A program made the position numbers and the translations under genes. The notes beneath the pieces were generated by a model. That model did not search any database. It had not been told where the DNA came from and was given only the letters and a program-made list of their open reading frames with translations. Of a DNA stretch of 45,302 bases, positions 1 to 9,902 are shown piece after piece. The stretch is from Byssochlamys sp. IMV 00236. Lineage: Eukaryota; Ascomycota; Eurotiomycetes; Eurotiales; Thermoascaceae. Numbering within the stretch: the first letter of the stretch is position 1; every line of letters begins with the position of its first letter. Location of the stretch: NCBI GenBank assembly GCA_001931875.2, contig MSJH02000755.1:1-45302 (forward strand), read 5' to 3'.

Positions 1-43
1 TTTTTTTTTTTTTTTTTTTTTTTGTTCTGCCCGAATTCTTAAT

Positions 44-2488
44 ATGCAGCATATATTAGTCTGCTGTTTGAATAGTAACAGGATTCAATCCATACAAGGC
101 ATCACCGACTTTTATTTGGAGACCAAGCCATATGAACAGACACGACTTGTGATAAAGGCCTTTGACAATGTCTTTTACTTGCATCTCGAACCAAACACTG
201 AACTCTTCCATCCTCAAGCCGTCATCTATCAAAACGGACAAAGTGTGCCTGTTGATCGAGACATTATTTATAAGGGACATGTTATCCATGCAGATGATTC
301 TGATTATATCTGGTCCAATTATAAGGAACAACAAGATTCGCTTGGCTGGGCAAGATTGATGATTTATAAAAGGCAATCTTTATATCGCATATTTCCTTTT
401 TGGTAATAACTTCTTTTTTTTTATATACATAGACCGGATGATTCGTATTTTATTCAGGGATCCTTTCGTGTGCATGACACAATGTATCATATAAAGACCA
501 AAGATACTTACTATCGAACAAAAAGGTCCAATGATCCCGAGATCAATGACTTGATAATCATCTATAAGGATTCAGATGTACTACCATCAGGTGAAGATAG
601 TCCTGAGCACCATGCGTGTGGTATAGATCAATTACCAATCATCCATCAAACAAGTGTGGTCAAGCGTTCTGAAGGGTGTCCGGCATCAAGAAAGAGTAAG
701 CCATGACCATTGTGCTACATAAAGCCATTAACTTTTCTGTAGTTCTCTATATCGGCGTAGCTGCTGACTGCACTTATGTGCAGCACTACAAAAGCAGGGA
801 AGCAGCACGCATGCAGATCGTGAATGATTTCAATACGGCCTCTGTATTGTTTGAAGACACTTTTAATATCACATTAGGTCTGATCAATATCACATTGATG
901 GATCAAACCTGTCCTGCAAGTGTCAGTAATGATGTCGCATGGAATCGTGTGTGTGAGCCAAATTATTCGCTTTATGATCGTCTAAGTGACTTTAGCCTTT
1001 GGAGAAGTCAGTTGGCCCTGGATGGAGCTGGTCTATGGCATTTAATGACAAATTGTCCGTAAGTAAGTAAGACAAGGCGGAAAGAAAGAGAAAGAGAAAA
1101 GAGAAGTAGTGTGCGCTTATGTGTCATTATCTAAATGCATGATGTAGTATCGGACTAGAAGTAGGACTTGCCTGGCTTGGACAGCTTTGTAATACCGGAT
1201 TGAGTAAACAGGAAGATGACTTTGGAAAGACACGTTATGTTTCTGGTGCCAGCGTATCATCTATCAGTAAATAATGTGTATATATTTTTTTTTTGACTTT
1301 ATGTCTGTAACAATCTCTCTTCTTAGCTAGAGACGAATGGAAGATCGTAGCACATGAGATTGGACATTCCTTTGGTAAGTTGGCAACCTTTTAAAAGCCT
1401 TACTTATAATTGCTTTTGTTTCATAGGAGCCATTCATGACTGTAATTCTCAATCATGTCCATGCACTTCAAAAAAATGCTCTTGTTGCTCATTAAGTAAC
1501 TCTGAATGTAGTGCTGGTGGAGCATACATTATGAACCCTACTAGTAATTCGTCAGTGGAAAAATTTAGTCCCTGCTCTATCAACACTATATGCTCATCGC
1601 TATCCTCTGTTGCGACGTGCCTTTCAGGTAAATTTCGAAAACCACTGAATATCTTATTGTTGATTGACTATCGAAATAACAAAAATAGATCCTCAAGACC
1701 ATACACAAAACTTGTTCCAGTTGAACGTCTGCGGAAATGGTATCAAGGAAGACGGAGAGGATTGTGATACAGGAGGCGTAGAAAGCGTTTGCTGTGATCC
1801 TAAAACTTGCAAATTTATTAACGATGCCGTCTGCGAGTAAGTTTATATTTTCTTTTTAAAAAAAAGAACCCCTCAAACTTATATTTTAAAATCTATTAGA
1901 GATACCAATGAAGGCTGCTGTCATCAGTGTCGATTTCAGTCAAGTGAACATGTATGTCGGCCAGCAGTAACGCTCTGTGACAAACCTGAATACTGCACAG
2001 GAACTTCCGGTGCCTGTCCTCCCGATACTTATGAAAATGATGGTGCCATGTGTGGTTATAATGGCCTTGCATGCGTATCGGGACAATGCACCTCAAGAGA
2101 TCAGCAATGCTTTGCACGCGGATATGCAATGAATATTACTAGTGCATGCTCTGAAAGGTCAAGTGAGTGCAAGATGCTCTGTGACTTTCCTGGGGACGAG
2201 GAAAACTGTATACTATTCTCGGCAAACTTCCTTGACGGTACTCCGTGTGGAATAAATGGAAAATGCTCAGATGGAACATGCATAGAAGAAAAAATACAAG
2301 AAAAAGAAATACTCAAAGAAACGCATCATGATTATGTACCACTTCCATTAATAGTGCCGCTTACTTCTGTGATGATCTTGTTACTTTGTGCAGCATGTTT
2401 AATAGTTGTATTGAGAAGAAGAAAGAACACGCAGCACAATACATTAGAGACTTCTGGATCTTCAACACTTGCTTTAATCCAACATTAG
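44..2488 (+). CDS. ADAM-family (reprolysin) transmembrane metalloprotease, 5' end probably missing
   Basis: This is a zinc endopeptidase of the ADAM type, expected to be a cell-surface or secretory-pathway sheddase. Exons read as 44-372, 433-695, 743-1058, 1148-1266, 1327-1374, 1427-1627, 1689-1836 and 1900-2488, giving about 670 residues in one frame. Domains in order are a prodomain-like N terminus, a catalytic domain with the full zinc motif HEIGHSFGAIHDC split by an intron at 1375-1426, a cysteine-rich disintegrin domain (CGNGIKEDGEDC and following, from about 1730), one transmembrane helix coded at about 2338-2412 and a short basic cytoplasmic tail. The first intron needs a GC donor (373). 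The ATG at 44 gives no signal peptide and lies 20 nt after a T-run at the window edge, so the true first exon is probably outside the window. The family call is secure; the substrate is unknown. Confidence 0.88.
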
Positions 2489-2888
2489 AATCAAAATAGA
2501 CTTATTAAAATCTTTTAATTTAATGCCCGTCTTTCTGAGCTCAAATCTGGCATCAAATGTGACTTTGAAAGTTGCTGTCTCCCCACAACTATAAATTACA
2601 GTAAAATTTTTTTTTTTTATACTCTTAACACATATCTGCCTTAGATCCTTTGTCAGGACTTCCATCTATTGGAAGTTCAAAAAGCTTTTACTGGCTTTCC
2701 GTTGACAAAGCTTGAGTCATACAGATATAAGATTGCTTATACCTCCACTCTTGATCCCAATGAAGGTATCCAGCTCTTTCCCTTTCCTTTCTTTCGAAAG
2801 TGAAGGGAAGTTGAAAAGTTGATACCATGGATTCGTTTGGGGACATTCCTTTATATATACATTAAAATGAAAAAAAAAAAAAAAAAAA
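2489..2888. other. Convergent intergenic region ADAM / FANCJ
   Basis: This is a 400-base spacer between two converging genes. It holds T-rich and A-rich runs (A-run ending at 2888) that fit 3' UTR or polyadenylation sequence for both genes. I see no ORF, RNA gene or repeat of note. Confidence 0.5.
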
Positions 2889-5800
2889 TTAAGGTAGATT
2901 ATAAAACATATCAGTCATCGAGTTGGATTCAAACAATGGTTCGTCCTTGGTTACTTCATCATCTTCTATCACCTTTTTGACGGATGTCAAGAACCCCTTT
3001 TGTCTTTCTCTTTGAGTGATAACCATGCCATCCCAAAGGAACACCTTCCCTACATAACTTGTCTTTTCAGATGAAGTTGCACCGCATATGATAATCCCAA
3101 CAAGATGTCCACAAGTACAGTTGATTTTTTGGTAACATAGTTTATCTGCCTTATTCATGTACACTTGTGTTTCATTTGGCAGCTTTGATACATCGATACA
3201 TATATTCGTAGTCTTCCAACTCGATGGCTCGCTTACTTCAAGCATTTGAGTATCATTTTGGTTTGAACTGAGCACACAGTTCAGATGAAAGTTATCAACA
3301 GGCTTCAAATGATCTACATCGCCCGTCATTAAGGTACATTCGCAATATTTACAGAGTACAGGCTTCTTTGAGGTATCTACAGTTGTTGTGGCTTTTGTAA
3401 AGAAGTTTGATATAATGATTTGCTCTTCTTTTGGTGGACTGCAATTTACATCCTCATCAATGTCCTTCATTATAGCATCCATGTCATTATCAGTTAGGGT
3501 ATCCTTTATACTTTCCGCTTTAACAGTCTGTGCGTCATTAGGCGTGTCGACCTGGGGTGTTTCATTTGCTTCAATGGTGGCAGCCATGCTAATAGATGAG
3601 ATTGCTGTGGTCTTTATAGTAGGGGGTATTGGTATTGCCTCTTTTGTGGTTTCTTTAACAGAAGGTGTTTCTATTACTCCTTTTGTGGCTGCTTCAATAG
3701 CAAACGTGTCCATTGCTTCTCTTGCAATACTTTCCTCCTCAATACTTACGCGATGCTTTACAAAGCTTTTTAAGCTAGATATCCCTTCTTGAAAGTTATC
3801 ATATACTTGTAATTTGCTTCGTATCCATTTCGATAAGCCTTTTACATTCTCCTGTGTTTGAAATCGATCTTCTAGCAGTATAATTGCTCCCCAGTCCTGG
3901 ATTAAACAAAAAACTTAATAACAAAAAGGAAAATAAAGATAAAACTTACATTTCTGTGCCGTATGCATCGACCAAGGGCTTGATTTATAGCTAATGCCAT
4001 CAAAAAATATTAAACTCATGCATTCATGTCTCTTTTGTTTTCTTACCTCTATAGGCCTGTATAGAGTACCATTCGCGTCCAGTCAATACATCAGCGTTTT
4101 TACATTTCATCCTTTTCCTGTCATTGTATTCCTTTTTCAATTGCACTTCCATATCCTTTATTCCTGGATAAGGTATCCCCAGCGCCACGACAGCTCGACA
4201 ATACTCATTCGTAAAGTCTATTCCCTCGCTCACTTTTCCTCGATAGACTGCAAAGAAGATAGCGCCATCTTGATCTCCCGTTGCAGCGCACATTGCCTTA
4301 TTGATGTGGTCATAAAACCTATTGATCGTCTTTTCAAATACTTTTTTATCGGACCCCTTTGGCTCACACAAGATGAGTTTTTTGTTTTCAATTTGCTTTT
4401 TCATCCCTGTCGCGTTCCATCTTTCCATAAGCTTATCCAACGCATTGTATGAAGGTAAGAAACATAGTATGCCAAAAGGAACAACTTCAGCAATTTGCCA
4501 GATAGCCTCTCCGACATCATCTTGGTATCGAAAACTTTCCATGTTGGTATAAATGCCTTTTAAGCTAGTTCCACTTGGACCCGTGGGTAGACAAGATACC
4601 CAAACCTGCGATGGATCAATAACATGGTTGGCTTCCAATTTACTAACGAATTTAGTTTGCAGTTCTGAGGCAAAACTGTCCATCGGTGATAAGGTACCGC
4701 TGGTTAGAATAACGGATTTTGTTGTTGCGCACATATCTTGAAAGATGATGCCTGGATTCAAGCACCAAAAGCCTAACTTGTAGGTCCATACATTCTCTAG
4801 GCCAGAGTTATTTTTCTTTCTACCGGGCTTTTGTCCACCTCTTTCCATACGCTTCATAAGGGCCATTCTGTAATCTTCAGCATAATCACAGTCTTCTTTA
4901 AACAGATATCCAAATACGAGAAAGATACCTCGGACAATAGTTAACGAGTTATTGGATAGACATCTTCGTCTATGCACTGTAACTTCAGGATCTTCTCGAT
5001 CTAATTCATCATATATGCTCCTGTCTTCAGCCTCCTTTCTAATCGCTTCAGCATGTGCAGAAACCGCCTTGTAGGCAGGAATGAATTGTGTTTCAAATAT
5101 ATGAGCTGTGATGCTCAATTCTTTTAATTTTTCAATGATCTTCTGGCCAGACCACACGCATATATGTCTTTCATAATCTTGTTTGTTGTATATATTATCA
5201 GAAGAAGTGATCCATTCCCAGAGACCGTCAAATAGGTGCTCTAATATCTGATGAGAATGCACTTCAAATCCACCTTTTATAACTTGCGTCAATTCGATCT
5301 TTACTGTATTTAAAGCCTTTTCATCAATCTCAAATGAACCAGCAGAACGTGCAGCATCCTCCATATTATGAGCTATAGATGGTCAATAAGCTTCATCAGT
5401 ATCCAAATAGAGAAAAATGCTTACCTTCATCCAAGATAATGATACTTCCTTCCAAATTAATATCCATAAGTTGTCTAATGACTTTATAACAATGGTAAGT
5501 CATTGAATTTAAAATATAGATCTTTTGATTACCTGGATCAAGAATATAGTTGTAAGGGCAGAATATGACTTCAGCCACCTCATACATTTTTCTTGAGCCG
5601 TAATACGGGCATCCGCCTATTCCCTTTCCCAAAGAAACCATATCCTCAATATCCAAAATTCGATTGGCAGGTTCTGTCATTATTCTATTGATAAGCTTTT
5701 TTGTTCTATGAGCAAAACCACAGGCTTGTTTATCCAAGAGGTTGGAGCAGTCTTCAGCCTTGTTGTTCGATTTAGATACTTTTGGATGTATACATAGCTG

Positions 5801-6810
5801 TTCGCGACTTCCAAGAACGGTCATGCGAGGACTATAGTTCGTATTTCTCTTTAGTTCGGACACAAGTTGTGTTAGCTGTTTATGCGTTCTACTTCCAACA
5901 AAAATACGGGGTATCTTTGGAAATGTTGTTGGCTTTGCTCTCTCTGAAGCTGCAGCCGATGCCAGCGCTGGCTCTGACGCAGGCAGAACATCAGATGGAG
6001 AAGCAGGTGTGCTGATCTCTGCAATCTTTTTACCGTTAAACACTTGATTTGGCTGAAAATCATCAAAAGAGGTGTCATCGCACTTGAAACGTTTGAACAA
6101 GTCTTCTGGACGAATGATTTCTTCATTTCTAGCTCTTTTTTCTGATACATTTTCTAGCTCTTCTGTCGCAGCATTTAACATTGCCTTTGCTCGCTCTTCT
6201 CTCTCTTGAGCATCTTTCTCTGCCAATTTTTTCCGTTCATTGTCTCTCCAAGCTATGTACATAAACTATAAGTGTCTCTCGCAAAACATGATGTGCGTAT
6301 ATGCGCATACCTAAAGCCGCACAAAGCAAAGCAAGTGATTTACCAGAGCCTATGTATAGTGATAAGTTTATCTTTCATTATTTTATACATCCAACGTTGC
6401 TTACCTGTCGGACTCTCTAGTAATGCGTTTTCTGAGCGATTTAGAGCATGAATAATCTATCAAGAAGTGTAATGGATTAGCTGATCAAAAGGGATCTATG
6501 TAACCTTGATGTTGTTACTTTGGACATCATTTGTAATTGGGCCGGATCTATACATGATCAATTGAGTTTTCTGTTAGTCAAGACATAACACTTTTAAAAA
6601 AGAGCTCTTACAGGGCTTTAATGGAAAGTCTACACGAACTGATTCCATGATGAGTGTATGACTCTTTTGTGGTTTCACGTCTTCGGGTTGATGTTGTTGT
6701 TCATCTTCTAAAGTAGCCGTGGCATCTAATGGAGACTGAGGAGTGGAACTATTTCTTTTAGTGCTTAACCATTCCTGAAAGCTCTTTCGTAAGCTTCGTC
6801 GTTCTTCCAT
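2889..6810 (-). CDS. FANCJ/BRIP1-type Fe-S DNA helicase
   Basis: This is a superfamily 2 XPD-like 5'-3' DNA helicase of the Fanconi anaemia/interstrand-crosslink and G-quadruplex pathway, nuclear. Exons (minus strand) are 6810-6612, 6547-6519, 6456-6405, 6349-6311, 6252-5425, 5372-4047, 3990-3950 and 3896-2889, giving about 1173 residues. Visible are a Q-motif-like YPAQLQMM, Walker A SPTGSGKS (about 91-98), four Fe-S cysteines (in CIHP, CSNL, ACGF, GGCPYYGSR), the DEAH box split by an intron (381-384) and the late motif ALGRCIRH. The order and spacing around the Q motif and Fe-S cluster match FANCJ rather than CHL1/DDX11 or RTEL1. The C-terminal tail carries a PIP box (997-1004) and a cysteine-rich domain (about 1018-1135). 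It faces TRS23 across a shared 333-base promoter. Budding yeast lacks this gene. Confidence 0.9.
3399..3422 (-). other. PIP box (PCNA-binding motif) in the FANCJ tail
   Basis: Residues 997-1004 read QIIISNFF, an exact Q-x-x-I-x-x-F-F PCNA-interacting motif. It is followed by T-K and lies in a low-complexity linker between the helicase core and the C-terminal cysteine-rich domain. The motif is seen directly; PCNA binding is inferred. Confidence 0.7.
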
Positions 6811-7143
6811 AAAGCTCACTTGTATAGAAAAGAGAGAAAAGAAAAAGAATACCAAAATTATTCGCACTCCAAGATTTAGCCCAATAAGACTTTATATGCA
6901 CCTTTTATATGCTGCGCGGATGTATGCCCCCAAAAGCGTAGTAACATCACATAATAGCATTATACTTGTATAAGGAAACAAGAAATGTCTGAAATTCTGC
7001 TTGCAGTCAACCTGAGTGATTGTCATTTTAACTTTAATATCAACGCTACTGTTTTTTTATCTTGTTCTATTCATTATTTATTGCTTGATAAATATAAAAA
7101 AGGTGTACCTTTTATTCTTCTTCTTTTCTTGTGTAAAATATAA
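6811..7143. promoter_or_regulatory. Divergent promoter FANCJ / TRS23
   Basis: A 333-base spacer lies between the start codons of FANCJ (minus) and TRS23 (plus). It is AT-rich, with T/C-rich stretches before the TRS23 ATG (about 7110-7130). No recognised operator was seen; the promoter role is inferred from gene orientation. Confidence 0.5.
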
Positions 7144-7666
7144 ATGGCTCTGATTTACTCTTTATACATCATCAATAAAGCAGGTGGTTTAGTTTATCAA
7201 AAGGACTTTTCAAATCAACTCGAAAAACTATCAAGTAATGAATATCTTGTGTTAGCTGGTACATTTCACGGGTAAAATCATAAAGAAAAGGTACAAGATG
7301 TAGCAGTTGGAATAAACCCATTCTTTTATAGTGTTCATGCCATCACTTCCAAGATTTCACCTATACATAATTCAACAGGAATTCAAATGCTTGAAGCAGA
7401 GAATTTCAAGCTTTACTGTCATCAGACATTGACAGGTAAAATAATAATAATATGCATATAAAACGTATAACTTATCACACATAACAGGAACCAAATTCCT
7501 TTTGATAACTGCACCACAACTCAACAATGTTGATTCTTATATGAAGAGAATATATGACCTGTACAGTGACTTTGTCATGAAGAATCCTTTTCATACACCT
7601 GAAATGCCTATTCGTTCAGACCAATTTGATCAGTCACTACTAAAGTTTATCAACACAAGTGCCTAA
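7144..7666 (+). CDS. TRAPP complex subunit Trs23 / TRAPPC4 (sybindin family)
   Basis: This is a core longin-fold subunit of TRAPP, the Rab1/Ypt1 guanine-nucleotide exchange and tethering complex at ER-Golgi membranes. Exons 7144-7271, 7332-7435 and 7488-7666 give 136 residues. The N terminus (YSLYIINKAGGLVYQ) and the C-terminal block (TLTGTKFLLIT, YSDFVMKNPF, EMPIRSDQFD) match TRAPPC4 closely. Human TRAPPC4 and budding yeast Trs23 are about 219 residues because of an inserted PDZ-like region after the first strands; this protein lacks it. TRAPPC1/Bet5 has a similar length but does not share these blocks. Its presumed substrate, Ypt1, is coded at 12305 in the same window, though there is no sign that the two form a cluster. 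The stop lies 37 bases from the convergent NDUFAF4 stop. Confidence 0.9.
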
Positions 7667-7703
7667 AGTTTAATAATAATAACAATAATAATAAAAACAA
7701 CGT

Positions 7704-8491
7704 TTAGTGCTCTTCATCGAATAGATCCCTCAGCTTCTTTTCTTCCTCACTTATATCAACATTTTGTTTCTTATTATCTTTGATCGCTTCCTGTTTTGCC
7801 TTTTCAATAGCCGCATTACGTTCCTCTACTTGTCTAACCTTTGCCTCCCAGTCTACCCTGTCTTTTACCCAAAGACCTAGTCGTCTACCTTCCTTTTCAT
7901 CTGCAAGCACTGGTGTGATGGCCATTGTGTTGTAATACTTGAGCAAGGTAGATAATGTATTCTGATCTACATTGTATTTCTCAGTCCATCTCTGCCGGGT
8001 CTCTGAAAGATCTTCTTCACCAGGATTTAAGTGCTTTCTTTCTTCTAATAAAGAAAAGACAGCATCAATTGAGATCGTTCCATCTTGTCTTTCCAATTCT
8101 TTTTCATCTGCCTTTTTTCTTTCTCTTAATATTCCAAGCATGGGATCTGACTATACACATACAAAATGAGTGAACTGTGTAAAAAGAATCAATCTTGTTT
8201 CTATTACTGTTCTCATTTTGGTTACTGTAGGTGCGATCGTCACAGGTCCAATAGATTTTAAATGCTCATGCAAGTGTGGATCGCGACCATCTTGTTCAAT
8301 AAAATCTGTCTTTATTTCTTTGACATGTCAATAGGAAGACTTGCATAATTTTATATATATATATACATACCTGCTGCTGCTTCTGTCTGTGCCTTTAGAG
8401 TTGCTGGTGATTCCTTTGGAGCACTCTGTAATGTTTCTGGGCGTGCCTTTGTAGGCAATTTTCTAGCAACCTTTGATGTCTGTGCTCCCAT
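7704..8491 (-). CDS. Mitochondrial complex I assembly factor NDUFAF4-like
   Basis: This is a probable assembly factor for NADH:ubiquinone oxidoreductase, acting at the mitochondrial inner membrane. Exons (minus) are 8491-8371, 8305-8208 and 8150-7704, giving about 221 residues. The N terminus starts MGAQTSKVARKL, like the MGA start of the animal protein. The diagnostic block is ISIDAVFSLLEERKHL followed by about 18 residues and TLSTLLKYYNTMAI, which aligns with the matching region of human NDUFAF4. The C-terminal part is charged and helical (many Glu/Lys). The last intron donor could be either of two nearby GT sites (8207 or about 8217); the 8207 site fits better. Its presence implies that the organism keeps a canonical complex I, unlike budding yeast. 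Confidence 0.78.
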
Positions 8492-9343
8492 TGTAAGTGC
8501 AAAAAGTGTCTTTAACCCCCCAGATAAAAAGAGTTGAAATTTTATTCAACTGGGTTTCGGAAACACTATTTCGAGAAACGTTGAAAGGAAACTGAGAATA
8601 ACAATATACAAGTGAATTCATAGAAAGTAATACGGCTCTCAAGGTTCTTGTTCATGTCAAAGCAGTGTCTTGCAAACTGAAATTCAGCAACTGTATCAAG
8701 AAACAGAAAGTATTATCAGAAATGGCAAAGCGTTTGTTTTTCCTGTAGCAACAAACACGAAGTTACCCTTAAAGACAGCACAAAGAAATAGAAACAGATA
8801 AGTAGTAAACACTTCATATCTTTCATAACAGTTAAATAACCCACAATTTCCATGGGGACAGCGAACATATTTTCTTTTCTAACAAGTTCTCTCTAATGTA
8901 TGTGATACTTCATGTCAATTCACTATGCATATATATTTCTCATTGATTTATCAACATTTTGACACAAATACAGTAATAGTCAATACTTATAAGAAAGCCT
9001 ATCTTTAAGCAATTTGTTCACTCAAAATAAGTCCAAGTTCTAAAAATACTCGAAGGGGTATGTGGCTAGAATGATTTCAGAGTCAAGTGGTCATAGTAAT
9101 AAAAGCAGCTGACTGTATGACTCTCCATGAATCATTTATATCATAAAGATGCACTTTTTCTGGTTCACACAAAGAGCACACAATCTCTCCCTCTCCCTTT
9201 CTCTTCTGCTTTCTTGTATTGCGTGCACTTTGATGACCCGATAATTCCCTATCATTTGATTGGTTGTTACATTATACGGTCAAGCCTATGGAATTTGGGG
9301 TTTTCTCAAACTAAAAAAAAAAGAAAATAAACTGTGCTTCTTG
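8492..9343. other. Intergenic region upstream of NDUFAF4
   Basis: This 852-base AT-rich stretch lies before the MITE. The first part should hold the NDUFAF4 promoter. No credible ORF, RNA gene or repeat was recognised in the rest. Confidence 0.45.
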
Positions 9344-9794
9344 GGTTTTGCAATTTGCACTACAGATTTGCACTACAACTCCCCAGTTAGTGACATAAGC
9401 AACCCCATTTGCACTGCAAGTAGCATATATATCGCGTTTACCTTATAAACCATCCAACTTGTAAAGCGTTATTTGAAGAAAGAAGAACAAAAAGAAAAGA
9501 CTGACTACAAAATACGCTATTCTTATAGACGCGACATGCCCAATGCTCATTGACCCGTGATGAATTCATGCAATAATCCTGTTTGCATAAAATGACACTA
9601 TTTTTAATGATGAGCTCTCAGCATAATAATGAGATTATTACAGACTCTTTGACACATGCTTCTCTTATGCTTCAGTATTGTACATAGTGTCGTGTGGGTG
9701 TAGTTTGTCTAGTGCTGTTTGCTGTGCAAATTGAATTGCTTACGTCGCTAATTGAAAAAATGCAGCGCAAATGTGCAGTACAAATAGCAAAACC
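9344..9794. mobile_element. MITE with about 75-nt imperfect terminal inverted repeats
   Basis: The left end (9344 to about 9420) begins GGTTTTGCAATTTGCAC. The reverse complement of the right end (9794 back to about 9720) begins GGTTTTGCTATTTGTAC. The two arms then stay alignable for about 75 nt (for example GACATAAGCAA against GACGTAAGCAA). Inside the left arm ATTTGCACTACA occurs twice in tandem. The interior has no coding potential. This is the structure of a non-autonomous DNA transposon; its superfamily is not established and I could not see a clean target-site duplication. Confidence 0.75.
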
Positions 9795-9902
9795 ACGTTT
9801 TTTTAGTTAAATCGCTCAGAAAGCTGGTCTACCGGACTGCCAGACTAAATGTATGACTAACCCATGGTTTTTAAAAAGTACGCGTTTATTTTATAATGAA
9901 AA

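Noticed and set aside
3388..3792. 134-codon hydrophobic plus-strand ORF
   Set aside because: It lies wholly inside the FANCJ last exon on the other strand; its hydrophobic character comes from antisense of a Thr/Ile-rich linker.
2889..6810. Assignment of the helicase as CHL1/DDX11 or RTEL1
   Set aside because: The LLESPTGSGKSLALLC segment, YPAQLQMM motif and Fe-S cysteine context match FANCJ.
7144..7666. Assignment as TRAPPC1/Bet5 because of the 136-residue length
   Set aside because: Sequence blocks (NKAGGLVYQ, TLTGTKFLLIT, FVMKNPF, EMPIR) are those of TRAPPC4/Trs23; the short length reflects absence of the PDZ-like insert.
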